Below are positions 17,509 through 27,741 of a DNA stretch of 64,000 bases, in pieces. A program made the position numbers and the translations under genes. The DNA comes from Massilia forsythiae (GTDB lineage: Bacteria > Pseudomonadota > Gammaproteobacteria > Burkholderiales > Burkholderiaceae_D), in NCBI RefSeq assembly GCF_012849555.1, contig NZ_CP051685.1, forward strand, positions 3,844,001-3,908,000, in the 5' to 3' direction. The notes under the pieces were generated by a model. The model saw only the letters and a list, made by a program, of their open reading frames with translations. It made no database searches and was not told the origin of the DNA. Position 1 is the first letter of the stretch. Each line of letters begins with the position of its first letter.

Positions 17509-18267
17509 TCACCTGCGCTTCTGCACCGTCGTCACCGCCCGGTCCAGCCCCTGGCGCATCTGCATCGCGATCTGCGAGATGCGGCAGCCGATCTGCACCT
17601 GCTGCCCCAGCAAAAAGGTGCGGAACGGCCGCAGCAGGCGCACTTCGAGGTCGGCCACGATGCGCAGCGACGGCCCCAGGTCCAGCTGCACGCCATCCAG
17701 CTTCCTGCCCACGTACAGTTCGTAGGCCTGTTCCGGCGTGGCGCGCATGCCCACGCCGCCGCTGGAAAAATCGTGCAGCGGCAGTTCGAACACCTTGCCC
17801 AGCGTCGTGAAGCGCGCGCTGTAGTTGACGCCGACCGGCGTTTCCAGGCGCGGCTCGGCGCGCCGGTTGAGCACCTGGCACATGACCGGAATCGGCAACC
17901 GGGTCAGGTGCGGCCGGCCGGGCACGACGTTCCAGTCGGCGTCCAGCTCGAACTGGATCTTGGCGTTGCCGCCGAGCGAAGCCACCAGCGTGGTCTTGCC
18001 TTCCGCCAGCACCAGGTCGCCGTCGGCGAGGTCGAGCGTGAAGCAAGCGTCATCCGGCAGTACCTCGTCGATGCGCGCCATGGCCACGAGGCGCCCGGGC
18101 GGGTACACCGTGACCGCTTCGCCGGCCTGCGCCAGCCCCGCCAGCGTGCCGGCGATCTCGGACGCGTCGCGCATCTGGTGCGCCCCGTGTTGCGGGCCGA
18201 TGCGGTCGACGGCGTCGGCGGCCTTGGGCGGGCCCTTGCGCAAATGGTTGGGAGCGAAGTCGGTCAT
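17509..18267 (-). CDS. ycgR: c-di-GMP-binding flagellar brake protein YcgR
   Basis: A 252-residue protein with an N-terminal YcgR domain (residues about 35-125) and a C-terminal PilZ domain. The c-di-GMP-binding signatures are visible as LNRRAEPR (RxxxR) and DFSSGGVGM (DxSxxG). YcgR slows flagellar rotation by contacting stator or rotor when c-di-GMP is high. It faces the chemotaxis block and ends at a good terminator. A -10/-35 pair lies upstream at 18310-18338. Confidence 0.93.
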   Translation of the reverse strand: MTDFAPNHLRKGPPKAADAVDRIGPQHGAHQMRDASEIAGTLAGLAQAGEAVTVYPPGRLVAMARIDEVLPDDACFTLDLADGDLVLAEGKTTLVASLGGNAKIQFELDADWNVVPGRPHLTRLPIPVMCQVLNRRAEPRLETPVGVNYSARFTTLGKVFELPLHDFSSGGVGMRATPEQAYELYVGRKLDGVQLDLGPSLRIVADLEVRLLRPFRTFLLGQQVQIGCRISQIAMQMRQGLDRAVTTVQKRR

Positions 18268-18309
18268 TCGGGTACCTGCCGCAGGCCTTGGTTAAGAAAC
18301 AATGCCACG

Positions 18310-18338
18310 ATTTTAGCAAAACGTCATCGAAATTTCCA
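18310..18338 (-). promoter_or_regulatory. Candidate sigma-70 promoter for ycgR
   Basis: On the reverse strand, TGGAAA (18333-18338), a 17-base spacer and TAAAAT (18310-18315) lie 43-71 bp upstream of the ycgR start, within the short gap after the panC stop. Confidence 0.5.
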
Positions 18339-18350
18339 AATGGAAAAATA

Positions 18351-19241
<891 letters not shown>

Positions 19242-20141
19242 TCAGGCCGGGGAATAGGCGAGCCGCACGTAGATCGGCGCGAACGGTTCGGCCTGGGTGA
19301 TTTCGATCAGGGTTTCCTTGGCCAGCTCGAGCAGGGCGACGAAGTGCACCACCACCACCGGCACGCCGGCCTGGCCGCCGAACAGGTCGGCGAACTCGAC
19401 GAAGCGCGCCGACTGCAGCGTGCGCAGGATGGCCGACATGTGCTCGCGCACCGACAGTTCCTCGCGCCCGATGCGGTGGTGCTGGGTCAGCCTGGCGCGG
19501 CGCAGCACGTCCATCCAGGCGCGCTGCAGGTCGTGCGCGTCGACCTGCGGCCAGACCACGGCGTCGCCCTGCTCGATGGGCAGCGACGGGCGCTGGAAAT
19601 CGCGCTCGTACTGGGGCAGGGCGCCCAGGTCCTTGGCCGCCAGCTTGATCTGCTCGTAGTCCAGCAAGCGCCGCACCAGTTCCGCGCGCGGATCGTCGGC
19701 TTCCTCGACCAGCAAGTCCTGGCGCTTCGGCAGCAGCATGCGCGACTTGATCTCGATCAGCATGGCCGCCATGAGCAGGTATTCGGCCGCCAGTTCCAGG
19801 TTGCTCTGGCGGATCTGCTCGACGTACTCCAGGTATTGCAGGGTCACCTGCGCCATCGGGATATCGAGGATGTTGAAGTTCTGCTTGCGGATCAGGTACA
19901 GCAGCAGGTCGAGCGGGCCTTCGAAGGCGTCCAGGAACACCTCGAGCGCGTCGGGCGGGATGTACAGGTCGTTGGGCAGGCGCAGCAGCGGTTCGCCGTA
20001 CAGGCGCGCCACCGCGGCTTCGGCCGCCTGTGCGGCGGCCTGGGCCGCGGCGCCGGCCTCATCCTGGGGATGGCCGGACGCGGCGCCGTCGCCGGCAACG
20101 GGATCGGCGGCCCCATCCGGGGCCACCTGCTCGGGCAGCAT
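19242..20141 (-). CDS. scpA: Segregation and condensation protein A
   Basis: A 299-residue kleisin subunit of the SMC-ScpAB condensin. DALEVFLDAFEGPLDLLLYLIRKQ (residues about 63-86) and ELAAEYLLMAAMLIEIKSRMLLP are diagnostic. The C-terminal winged helix is in the last 80 residues. The first 45 residues are Ala/Gly-rich and not conserved, so a later start is possible. It begins 18 bp after the DUF3460 stop, and its partner scpB is not in the window. Confidence 0.95.
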   Translation of the reverse strand: MLPEQVAPDGAADPVAGDGAASGHPQDEAGAAAQAAAQAAEAAVARLYGEPLLRLPNDLYIPPDALEVFLDAFEGPLDLLLYLIRKQNFNILDIPMAQVTLQYLEYVEQIRQSNLELAAEYLLMAAMLIEIKSRMLLPKRQDLLVEEADDPRAELVRRLLDYEQIKLAAKDLGALPQYERDFQRPSLPIEQGDAVVWPQVDAHDLQRAWMDVLRRARLTQHHRIGREELSVREHMSAILRTLQSARFVEFADLFGGQAGVPVVVVHFVALLELAKETLIEITQAEPFAPIYVRLAYSPA

Positions 20142-20159
20142 CGTCGCCGGCCTCGGGAA

Positions 20160-20369
20160 TCAGACCTTGCTCTGGTACGGGTAGGCTTGCTGGCGCAGGC
20201 GCGATTCCTCGACGCGGCGCTGCTCGTCCAGCGTCAGCGGCGCCTTGTCCCACAGCAGCGCGCGGCCGGCCACCTGGCGCTCGTCCATGCCCGGGGTCTT
20301 TTCCTTGAGTTCCCGGATGAACTTGGTGTGGTCGGATTCGTACATCGAATGTTTGGTGAACAGGCCCAT
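20160..20369 (-). CDS. DUF3460 family small protein
   Basis: A 69-residue protein with the DUF3460 pattern: YESDHTKFIRELKEKTPGMD in the N-terminal half and RALLWDK followed by QRRVEESRLRQQAYPYQ at the C-terminus. It is found almost only in betaproteobacteria and usually sits next to scpA and panC, as here. Its function is unknown. It has no membrane segment or signal peptide. Confidence 0.9.
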   Translation of the reverse strand: MGLFTKHSMYESDHTKFIRELKEKTPGMDERQVAGRALLWDKAPLTLDEQRRVEESRLRQQAYPYQSKV

Positions 20370-20435
20370 GGTTTTCTTTGTCCTAAAGTCGGCAAACAGG
20401 CAATGATACTGCCTGCCAGCCGGAATGAATAAGGT

Positions 20436-21752
20436 TTAGTTGTGCAGTTCGTTCAGCTGGCGCGCGATGATGTCGTGGTTGAGCCACAACACCGGCGCGA
20501 TCTTTTCGGCCGCGCCGTGGAACATCAGCGGGCCCGCGCTTTCCAGCACCAGCGCCGACAGGTGGTCGGTGATCAGCGCCTTGCGGTCAAGATGCAGCGA
20601 GGTGATCTCGTCCGAGGTGCCGATCATGACGTCGGCCAGCGCCGGGGTATTGTCCATCGGCCAGGCTTCGAAGTCGCGGAAACCCTTGCTGGTGTCGGTC
20701 TGCAGGTAGGCTTCCAGCTTGTCCAGGATCGATTGCAGCGACACGCCTTCGCCCAGCAGGGCCTGGCACGCGTCCCACTGCTGCTGGGCCCAGGCGCCGC
20801 CGTTTTCTTTTTTCAGCGCTGCCAGCAGCGGGAACAGCGACAGTTCGACGCCGACGAAGATGTCCGACGAATTGGTGCGGATTTCCGGGCAGTTGAACAC
20901 GGTCGCGGCGATGCCCTGGCGCCAAGCCGCCTCGGCGATCGATTCCAGGCGCATCTTGGCGTAGCCTTGCGTGTAGTTGGTGTAGGTCTGCCAGGTGTAC
21001 TCGCCGCCGATCAGCACTTCGGTGCCGTGGTAGCCGTAGGCGGTGTAGCGCACCTGGCCGCCCTGCGCCGTCACGCGTTCGCGGATCGCGCTCGACGCGT
21101 CGATCAGGTACTTCAGCGTGTTGGCGGTGACTTCGTCGAAGTTCATCAGGATCAGCTTACCCAGGTCGCTGTCGAGCAGGGCGCGCGAGGACATGAAGCG
21201 CTCGCCGCGGCCTTTGTAGATGCGGTTGGCGATCGCCAGGAAGGCCTTGATCTTCGGAATGCCGCCGGCCATGGTGTGGGCGAAGAACACGTTGGCGCCA
21301 TCCGGCACCAGCTTGTCGATCTCCGCCATGGCCTGCTGCGCCGCCGCGCTGAAGCGGCGCACGCCGGCCAGGCGGCAGGCTTCGATCTTGTCCCAGTCCA
21401 GCTTGTCTTCCTGCCAGCCCTTGAGGGTGACGCCGGCCAGCATCTCAGTCGGGTTCTGCTCGCCTTCCGGCGCGTCCATGTCGAAGCCGGCCATCAGCGG
21501 CACGTTGATGATCTTGCCGCCCAGCTTGCCTTCGGCTTCCGCGTGCTCTTCCGTGGTCAGCGCGCGCAGCGCGCCGCCCTCGTCGCGGCGGCCGACGGTG
21601 ATGCCGAGGATGGTCATGCCGGCGGCACGCGCCTGGTCGACCAGGCCGTTGGCGTAGCCGCGGCCGAACAGTTCGCCGAACAGGACGAACACGTCACCTT
21701 GGCGGAACAGGTTGGCGTGCGGGATATGCCTCAGGGCTTTGTATTCGGTCAT
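20436..21752 (-). CDS. FabMG-type enoyl-ACP reductase family protein (provisional)
   Basis: A 438-residue cytosolic protein from the ATG at 21752 (TEYKALRHIPHANLFRQGD); an alternative ATG four codons upstream exists and neither has a strong ribosome binding site. Recognisable blocks are VLFGELFGRGYANGLVDQAR, GANVFFAHTMAGGIPK and RYTAYGYHGTEVLIGG. I associate this pattern with the family annotated as FabMG enoyl-ACP reductase, proposed from metagenomic triclosan-tolerance work. The family name is from memory of annotation and could be wrong. The protein lacks a classic TGxxxGxG short-chain-dehydrogenase start. It is a monocistronic gene with a TATAAT 78 bp upstream. Confidence 0.55.
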   Translation of the reverse strand: MTEYKALRHIPHANLFRQGDVFVLFGELFGRGYANGLVDQARAAGMTILGITVGRRDEGGALRALTTEEHAEAEGKLGGKIINVPLMAGFDMDAPEGEQNPTEMLAGVTLKGWQEDKLDWDKIEACRLAGVRRFSAAAQQAMAEIDKLVPDGANVFFAHTMAGGIPKIKAFLAIANRIYKGRGERFMSSRALLDSDLGKLILMNFDEVTANTLKYLIDASSAIRERVTAQGGQVRYTAYGYHGTEVLIGGEYTWQTYTNYTQGYAKMRLESIAEAAWRQGIAATVFNCPEIRTNSSDIFVGVELSLFPLLAALKKENGGAWAQQQWDACQALLGEGVSLQSILDKLEAYLQTDTSKGFRDFEAWPMDNTPALADVMIGTSDEITSLHLDRKALITDHLSALVLESAGPLMFHGAAEKIAPVLWLNHDIIARQLNELHN

Positions 21753-21828
21753 AGTATGTGCCATCGCTCGAAAGTAGGAAGGATCGGCGCCTGGACTGGG
21801 GCCGGCCCCCTTGTTATTGAAGGTGCGC

Positions 21829-21834
21829 ATTATA
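21829..21834 (-). promoter_or_regulatory. Candidate -10 element for the FabMG-like gene
   Basis: A perfect TATAAT on the reverse strand, 77 bp upstream of the ATG at 21752. No convincing -35 hexamer is seen at the usual distance. Confidence 0.4.
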
Positions 21835-21964
21835 CCGCCACTGGTGCGCAAAAATTGATACTAGTCTGGCAAGCGGCGAGGCGGGCGGGCTGCCTCAATC
21901 GTCATGCGCGGCGGGTGGCGGAAGGACAGCGGCCGCGGCCGCTGCGGAGGGCGTGCGGCTGGGG

Positions 21965-22003
21965 CCGGATGCGGCATCCACGCTCGGGGAGCGCCGCATC
22001 CGG
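21965..22003 (-). terminator. Strong hairpin after metG
   Basis: Arms CCGGATGCGGC (21965-21975) and GCCGCATCCGG (21993-22003) form a perfect 11-bp stem, 32 bp beyond the metG stop. No T-run follows, so it may protect the mRNA end or act in factor-dependent termination. Confidence 0.5.
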
Positions 22004-22034
22004 TGGCGCCGGCCGGCGCCGGCGCAGGAAAGGA

Positions 22035-24224
22035 TCAGCGGATGCGCATGCCCGGCTGGGCGCCGGACACCGGCTCCAGCAGGTACAGGCCCGGGTTCGC
22101 CTTTTCGTCCTTGGCGGAGGCGCACAGCACCATGCCTTCCGACACGCCGAACTTCATCTTGCGCGGCGCCAGGTTGGCGACCAGGACGGTCAGCTTGCCG
22201 ATCAATTGCTCCGGCTGGTAGGCCGACTTGATGCCGGAGAACACGTTGCGGTGGCGGCCTTCGCCCACGTCCAGCGTCAGGCGCAGCAGCTTGCTGGAGC
22301 CTTCCACGTGCTCGCAGTTGACGATCTTCGCCACGCGCAGGTCGATCTTCGTAAAATCGTCGATCGAGATTTCCGGGGCCAGTTCCTCGATGTCGCCGGC
22401 GGCCGCTTGCACACCCGCGTCGGCGGGTCCTGCCGCAGCGCTTGCCGCCGTGCCCGCTGCCGGGGTAGTCGCTGCCGCAGCAGCAGTGGGAGCGGCGACC
22501 TGTGCCGGCGTGGCGACGCCCGGCTTGTCGAACAAATCCTCGACCATCTTGGCGTCGACGCGCTGCATCAGGTGGCTGTAGGCGCCGATGGTACGGCCCA
22601 GCATCGACGTGTACACCGTGTCGCCCTGCGTATCGGCCCAGCCGAAGGCAGCGTCGCCCAGGAACTCCTGCACGCGCGCCGCCACCTGCGGCAGCACCGG
22701 CGACAGCAGGATGGTCAGCTGGCGGAACAGGATCAATGCCGTGGTGCAGACTTCGTGCAGTTCCGCGGTCTTCGCTTCGTCCTTGGCCAGGATCCACGGC
22801 TTGTTCTCGTCGACGTAGCGGTTGGCGACGTCGGCCACTTCCATGATCTCGCGCAGCGCCTTGCCGAACTCGCGCGACTCGAAATTGGCGGCGATGCTGG
22901 CCTGGCGTTCGCCCTGCTCGCCGTTCAGCGCGCGCGCGATCCAACCCTTGGCGTCGTCCGACAGCGACGCGGCCAGCTTGCCGTCGAACTTCTTGGCGAT
23001 GAAGCCGGCGCAGCGGCTGGCGATGTTCACGTACTTGCCGATCAGGTCGCTGTTCACGCGCGCCACGAAGTCGTCGCCGTTGAAGTCCAGGTCCTCGACC
23101 TTGCTGTTCAATTTGAACGCCAGGTAGTAGCGCAGCCACTCCGGGTTCATCTTCAGTTCCAGGTAGCGCAGCGGCGAGATGCCGGTGCCGCGCGATTTCG
23201 ACATCTTTTCGTTGTTCACGGTCAGGTGGCCGTGCACGTTGACCTTCAGCTTGTCGATGATCGGGTGGCCCGAAAAATTCAGCATCGCCGGCCAGAACAG
23301 CAGGTGGAAGGAGACGATGTCCTTGCCGATGAAGTGCACCTGCTCCGCGCTCGGGTCCTGGAGGAAGGCCTCGTAGTCCAGGCCCTGCTTTTCGAAATAG
23401 TTCTTGAGGCTGGCCAGGTAGCCGACCGGCGCGTCCAGCCACACGTAAAAGAATTTGCCCGGCGCGTCCGGGATCGGGATGCCGAAATAGGGCGCGTCGC
23501 GCGAGATGTCCCAGTCGGCCAGCTTTTCGCCGTTTTCACCGAGCCATTCGGAGACCTTGTTGACCATTTCCGGCTGCAGGCGGCCCGGCGTGTTCAGCCA
23601 GTCCTTGAGGAACTGGAAGCAGCGCGGGTCGGACAGCTTGAAGAAGTACTGCTCGGACGGCTTCAGGACCGGGGTCGAGCCGGTGAATACCGAGAACGGG
23701 TTGATCAGCTCGGTCGGCTGGTAGGCGGCGCCGCAGACTTCGCAGTTGTCGCCGTACTGGTCCTTGGCATGGCACACCGGGCACTCTCCCTTGATGTTGC
23801 GGTCGGCCAGGAACATGCCCTTGGCAGTGTCGTAGAAGCGGTCGACGGTTTTCGTATAGATCAGTCCGGCATCGCGCAGCTTGCGGTAGATGCCCTGTGA
23901 CAAATCGACGTTTTCCGGCGAATCGGTCGAATACCAGTTATCGAAGGCGATGTGGAAGCCGTCCAGGTATTGCTGGCGGCCGGCAGCGATGCGCGCCACG
24001 AATGCTTGCGGCGTCACGCCGTCCTTTTCCGCGGCGATCATGATCGGCGTGCCGTGGGTATCGTCGGCGCCGACGAAGTGCACCACGCGTTGCTGGCCGT
24101 TGTCTTGCTGCATGCGCTGGAAGCGGACCCAGATGTCGGCCTGGATGTATTCCATCATGTGGCCGATGTGGAAGGCGGCGTTGGCGTAGGGCAGGGCGGT
24201 GGTGACGAACAGCTTGCGTGTCAT
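22035..24224 (-). CDS. metG: Methionyl-tRNA synthetase
   Basis: A 729-residue class I synthetase from the ATG at 24224 ([16 protein letters not shown]). The HIGH motif ([10 protein letters not shown]), the zinc knuckle with CPVC and CEVC, and KMSKS ([11 protein letters not shown]) are present. A C-terminal tRNA-binding domain follows residue 620 ([20 protein letters not shown]) after an Ala/Pro/Thr-rich linker. It charges tRNA-Met, including the initiator tRNA encoded at 46260 in this window. It is divergent from apbC, a frequent arrangement in proteobacteria. Confidence 0.98.
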   Translation of the reverse strand: MTRKLFVTTALPYANAAFHIGHMMEYIQADIWVRFQRMQQDNGQQRVVHFVGADDTHGTPIMIAAEKDGVTPQAFVARIAAGRQQYLDGFHIAFDNWYSTDSPENVDLSQGIYRKLRDAGLIYTKTVDRFYDTAKGMFLADRNIKGECPVCHAKDQYGDNCEVCGAAYQPTELINPFSVFTGSTPVLKPSEQYFFKLSDPRCFQFLKDWLNTPGRLQPEMVNKVSEWLGENGEKLADWDISRDAPYFGIPIPDAPGKFFYVWLDAPVGYLASLKNYFEKQGLDYEAFLQDPSAEQVHFIGKDIVSFHLLFWPAMLNFSGHPIIDKLKVNVHGHLTVNNEKMSKSRGTGISPLRYLELKMNPEWLRYYLAFKLNSKVEDLDFNGDDFVARVNSDLIGKYVNIASRCAGFIAKKFDGKLAASLSDDAKGWIARALNGEQGERQASIAANFESREFGKALREIMEVADVANRYVDENKPWILAKDEAKTAELHEVCTTALILFRQLTILLSPVLPQVAARVQEFLGDAAFGWADTQGDTVYTSMLGRTIGAYSHLMQRVDAKMVEDLFDKPGVATPAQVAAPTAAAAATTPAAGTAASAAAGPADAGVQAAAGDIEELAPEISIDDFTKIDLRVAKIVNCEHVEGSSKLLRLTLDVGEGRHRNVFSGIKSAYQPEQLIGKLTVLVANLAPRKMKFGVSEGMVLCASAKDEKANPGLYLLEPVSGAQPGMRIR

Positions 24225-24371
24225 GGTCGGAAAGGGAAGTTCGATTGGGAAAACAGGCATTTTACAGTGGATGACCCCGAACGCGCAGGGGCTTCTTGGC
24301 GGTTTTGCCCCCTGGACACTAATCGATCGGCCGTTTTGCGCTAAACTTGCGCATCACATCCGGAGAACCCC

Positions 24372-25460
24372 ATGAGCATCACTGTAGAAGACGTCAAGGC
24401 CGCGCTGTCGGCCGTCGTCGATCCGAACACGAATAAAGATTTCGTCAGCACCAAGTCGGCCAAGAACATCCAGATCGACGGCGACAGCCTGTCGCTGGAC
24501 ATCGAACTCGGTTACCCGGCCAAGAGCCAGGTCGGCGCCATCCGCACGGGCGTGATCAACGCGCTGCGCGCGCTGCCGGGCGTGGGCAACGTCAGTGTCA
24601 ACGTCACCAGCAAGATCGTCTCGCACGCGGTGCAGCGCGGCCTGAAGGTGATGCCGAACGTGAAGAACATCATCGCCGTGGCGTCGGGCAAGGGCGGCGT
24701 CGGCAAGTCGACCACCGCGGTCAATTTGGCGTTGGCCCTGGCCGCCGAAGGCGCCAGCGTCGGCCTGCTGGACGCCGACATCTACGGCCCGTCGCAGCCG
24801 ATGATGCTGGGCGTCAGCGGCCAGCCGAAGAGCCTGGATGGCAAGTCGATGGAGCCGCTCGAAGGCCACGGCGTGCAAGTCTCGTCGATCGGCTTCATGA
24901 TCGACCCGGACGAGCCGATGGTGTGGCGCGGCCCGATGGTCACGCAGGCGCTGCAGCAGTTGCTGGAACAGACCAACTGGCGCGCGCTCGACTACCTGAT
25001 CGTCGACATGCCGCCGGGCACCGGCGACATCCAGCTGACCCTGTCGCAAAAGGTGCCGGTCACCGGCGCCGTGATCGTCACCACCCCGCAGGACATCGCC
25101 CTGCTGGACGCGCGCAAGGGTCTCAAGATGTTCGAGAAGGTCGGCATCCCGATCGTCGGCGTGGTGGAAAACATGAGCACCCACATCTGCTCCAACTGCG
25201 GCCACGCCGAAGACATCTTCGGTTCCGGCGGCGGCCAGAAGATGTGCGCCGACTTCGGCGTCGAGTTCCTCGGCAAGCTGCCGCTGACCCTCGCCATCCG
25301 CGAACAGACCGATTCCGGCACCCCGACCGTGGTGGCCGAGCCGGACGGTGCGGTGGCGCAGATCTACAAGGACATCGCGCGCAAGGTGGCGATCAAGGTG
25401 GCGGAAAAGGCCAAGGACATGAGTTCCAAGTTTCCGACCATCGTGGTCAAGAACGACTGA
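24372..25460 (+). CDS. apbC: Iron-sulfur cluster carrier ATPase ApbC/Mrp
   Basis: A 362-residue P-loop ATPase. Residues 1-90 are the MIP18/DUF59 domain (VEDVKAALSAVVDPNTNKDF). The ATPase core has ASGKGGVGKSTT (deviant Walker A) and LLDADIYGPSQP. The cluster-binding CSNC pair lies around residue 275. It carries and transfers [4Fe-4S] clusters to target proteins. GGAGA precedes the ATG by six bases. It is divergent from metG. Confidence 0.96.
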   Translation: MSITVEDVKAALSAVVDPNTNKDFVSTKSAKNIQIDGDSLSLDIELGYPAKSQVGAIRTGVINALRALPGVGNVSVNVTSKIVSHAVQRGLKVMPNVKNIIAVASGKGGVGKSTTAVNLALALAAEGASVGLLDADIYGPSQPMMLGVSGQPKSLDGKSMEPLEGHGVQVSSIGFMIDPDEPMVWRGPMVTQALQQLLEQTNWRALDYLIVDMPPGTGDIQLTLSQKVPVTGAVIVTTPQDIALLDARKGLKMFEKVGIPIVGVVENMSTHICSNCGHAEDIFGSGGGQKMCADFGVEFLGKLPLTLAIREQTDSGTPTVVAEPDGAVAQIYKDIARKVAIKVAEKAKDMSSKFPTIVVKND

Positions 25461-25488
25461 CACAGGTTTTCACCGCCAGCGCTTAAGC

Positions 25489-25616
25489 CGTCGTCCCCGC
25501 GCAGGCGGGGACCCATGCTGAATTCCCAAGGTCGATCCATTGAAAGCGCCACCGCCGCTTCCAGTATATCGGCTTCCGGAGGCTCGGCATGGGTCCCCGC
25601 CTTCGCGGGGACGACG
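25489..25616. repeat. REPIN-like inverted repeat element, copy 2
   Basis: 128 bp. CGTCGTCCCCG, CGGGGACCCATGCTG at the left is mirrored by GGCATGGGTCCCCG, CGGGGACGACG at the right, each with an internal CCCCGC/GCGGGG hairpin. It fills the gap between apbC and the RlmN-like gene. Confidence 0.8.
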
Positions 25617-25668
25617 TTTTTACGCTCGCATCTCATTCATTGCTTCTCGCTCGTCGGAACAAAAAACC

Positions 25669-26715
25669 ATGCGCATCGACACCATCCGCACCCGCCTGCG
25701 CAGCCTCGGCGCCATGCCCCTGCACGAAGACCGCGTCCTGCGCGACTGGGTCCGCGCCATGCCGCACGACCAGGGCCGGCGCCGTCCCGCCGACTTCCTG
25801 CCGAAACCGGTGCGCGAGGCGTTGCCGCAACTGGACGCCGAGCTGGACGCCATGGCGCGCGTGATCGGCAACCATCCGGCCGAGGACGGCTCGGCGCGGC
25901 TGCTGGTGGCACTGGCCGACGGCCAGACGGTGGAATCGGTGCTGCTGCCGCGCGACGGCGTGTGCGTGTCGAGCCAGGTCGGCTGCGCGGTCGGCTGCCA
26001 ATTCTGCATGACCGGGCAGGGCGGCCTGGTGCGCCAGGTGACAAGCGGCGAGATCGTGGCGCAGGTGGTGCTGGCGCGGCGCCTGCGGCCGGTCAAGAAG
26101 GTGGTGTTCATGGGCATGGGCGAACCGGCCCACAACCTCGACAACGTGCTGGAAGCGATCGAGCTGCTCGGCATCGAGGGCAACATCGCCCACAAGAACC
26201 TGGTGTTTTCCACCGTGGGCGATGCGCGCGTGTTCGAGCGCCTGCCGCTGGGGCGCGTCAAGCCGGCGCTGGCGCTGTCGCTGCACACCACCCGGGCCGA
26301 CCTGCGCGCGCGCCTGCTGCCGCGCGCGCCGCGCTTCACGGCCGCCGAGCTGGTCGAGCACGGCGAGCGCTATGCGCGGGTATCCGCCTATCCGATCCAG
26401 TACCAGTGGACGCTGCTGGACGGCGTCAACGACGGCCAGGACGAGCTCGACGCCATCGTCGATCTCTTGCGCGGCAAGTATGCGGTGCTCAACATGATCC
26501 CCTACAACACCAATCCCGGCCTGCCGTTTCGCCGCCCCGGCTGGGACAAGGCGCGCGCCATCGCCGCGCACCTGTCCAGCCGCGGCGTGCTGACCAAGCT
26601 GCGCGATTCGGCCGGGCAGGACGTCGACGGCGGCTGCGGGCAATTGCGCGCGCGCGCCGCGGGCGGGCAGCCGGTGCGGATGCAGGCGCTGCACAGGCAG
26701 CCGAAGGCGGCATGA
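25669..26715 (+). CDS. RlmN/Cfr-family radical SAM methyltransferase paralogue
   Basis: A 348-residue radical SAM protein from the ATG at 25669. CAVGCQFC (Cys106, Cys110, Cys113) binds the [4Fe-4S] cluster and SAM. VFMGMGEPAHNLDNV and [15 protein letters not shown] are family blocks, and GGCGQL near residue 322 supplies the methyl-carrying cysteine, so the enzyme looks catalytically complete. RlmN methylates A2503 of 23S rRNA and A37 of tRNAs. The true rlmN of betaproteobacteria usually sits near ndk and ispG, so this may be a second paralogue with another RNA target. The extended upstream frame runs through a repeat and is not used. Confidence 0.85.
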   Translation: MRIDTIRTRLRSLGAMPLHEDRVLRDWVRAMPHDQGRRRPADFLPKPVREALPQLDAELDAMARVIGNHPAEDGSARLLVALADGQTVESVLLPRDGVCVSSQVGCAVGCQFCMTGQGGLVRQVTSGEIVAQVVLARRLRPVKKVVFMGMGEPAHNLDNVLEAIELLGIEGNIAHKNLVFSTVGDARVFERLPLGRVKPALALSLHTTRADLRARLLPRAPRFTAAELVEHGERYARVSAYPIQYQWTLLDGVNDGQDELDAIVDLLRGKYAVLNMIPYNTNPGLPFRRPGWDKARAIAAHLSSRGVLTKLRDSAGQDVDGGCGQLRARAAGGQPVRMQALHRQPKAA

Positions 26716-26804
26716 GCGGCCGGCACCGCCTCGTCGATGTGCCTTCGCATAAGGCATGAGGGAACCGGGATGTGCAGGCATGATCGTTGGCCTGTACGTG
26801 TTTC

Positions 26805-26912
26805 GGTAGGGTGGGCGGCCGCACCGTACCGTTCGCATCGCACCACCCTCGCCGCCGTCCACGCATTCAAGCGGCGCTGACGAAGCCGCGTGGCCAGCCC
26901 CGCCCACCCTAC
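26805..26912. repeat. GGTAGGGTGG palindromic element, copy 2
   Basis: Left arm GTAGGGTGGGCGG (26806-26818) is the exact inverse of CCGCCCACCCTAC (26900-26912). It shares the CCGTCCACGC core with the element at 17355. Its right end contains the TAG stop codon of the 2H phosphoesterase gene on the reverse strand. Confidence 0.75.
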
Positions 26913-27610
26913 AGATCCAGCATCTCTACCTGCCGTAGCGAGGCACTGCTCATGTACCAGTCATTCACCACCAGTTCGATCCGCTCCACGCGCATGACGC
27001 CCAGCGCTGCACCACGTAGCGTCTCGATCGCTTCGACGAAGCGCCGCGGCTGCCGCAGGGGCCGCACGAAGCGCAGCAGCGTCGCATGCGCCGTCACCAG
27101 GCGGTAGCGCCGGTCGAGCGACGCGTCCAGTGCGCGTGCGCGCAGCTCGGCGCGCAGGCGGTCGCGCAACGTGGCCAGCGTGTCGCCGTGCGGATAGCCC
27201 TGTGCCAGCACCGCGCCGCGCGACGCCGTCACGCCGCGAAAATCGATCTCGAAGGCCGGCAGGCCATGCACCGCGCAGCGTACCGCGTCGCGGTAATCGT
27301 CCAGGCGCGCCAACTGCGGCTGGAAATCGTCGCCCACCGTGAACAGCGACAGCACGGTCACGTGCAGGTCGACGGCCGGATGCAGGTATTGGCCCGGTTC
27401 GAGCGCGTCCAGGCGTTCCAGCAGGTGGGTGAAGCGGCCCGCCAGCGCGGCGCCTGGGCGTGCGATCAGGGTCAGGCCGCGGCGCGGGTCGGGGCCTTGC
27501 AGCAGGCGCGCGTCGCAGTCGATGTCGCCGGTGCCGATGGCGGCGCGGCTGCGCTCCCAGATGGCGTCGTAATGGGACTGGAGCGCGTGCGGTGCGGGAT
27601 CGGTGTGCAT
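26909..27610 (-). CDS. 2H phosphoesterase / RNA ligase-like family protein
   Basis: A 233-residue protein from the ATG at 27610. Two H-x-T motifs mark the 2H phosphoesterase superfamily: DLHVTVLSLF in the middle and TAHATLLRFVRPL near residue 180. Such proteins hydrolyse or ligate 2'-5' or cyclic phosphodiester bonds in RNA or nucleotides, but the substrate here is unknown. The stop codon lies in the end of a palindromic repeat, suggesting that repeat insertion defined the present C-terminus. It is not in an evident operon. Confidence 0.65.
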   Translation of the reverse strand: MHTDPAPHALQSHYDAIWERSRAAIGTGDIDCDARLLQGPDPRRGLTLIARPGAALAGRFTHLLERLDALEPGQYLHPAVDLHVTVLSLFTVGDDFQPQLARLDDYRDAVRCAVHGLPAFEIDFRGVTASRGAVLAQGYPHGDTLATLRDRLRAELRARALDASLDRRYRLVTAHATLLRFVRPLRQPRRFVEAIETLRGAALGVMRVERIELVVNDWYMSSASLRQVEMLDL

Positions 27611-27741
27611 GCGTGTATTGTGGCGCAAGGCACGCGTGCCGGCAACGGTGGCCGCTCGTGCGGATCGCTTGCCGGCCTCGTCGCGGATTGCGCCGCCACC
27701 CTTGCGAGGCGCCATGCCGGCGTCGGTGTCGGTATCCCGAA

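Noticed and set aside
20442-23900. Open frame of over 1100 codons antisense to the FabMG-like and metG genes
   Set aside because: It consists of His/Arg/Gln/Ala-rich sequence without domains, runs across two real genes and is a by-product of high GC and strong codon bias.
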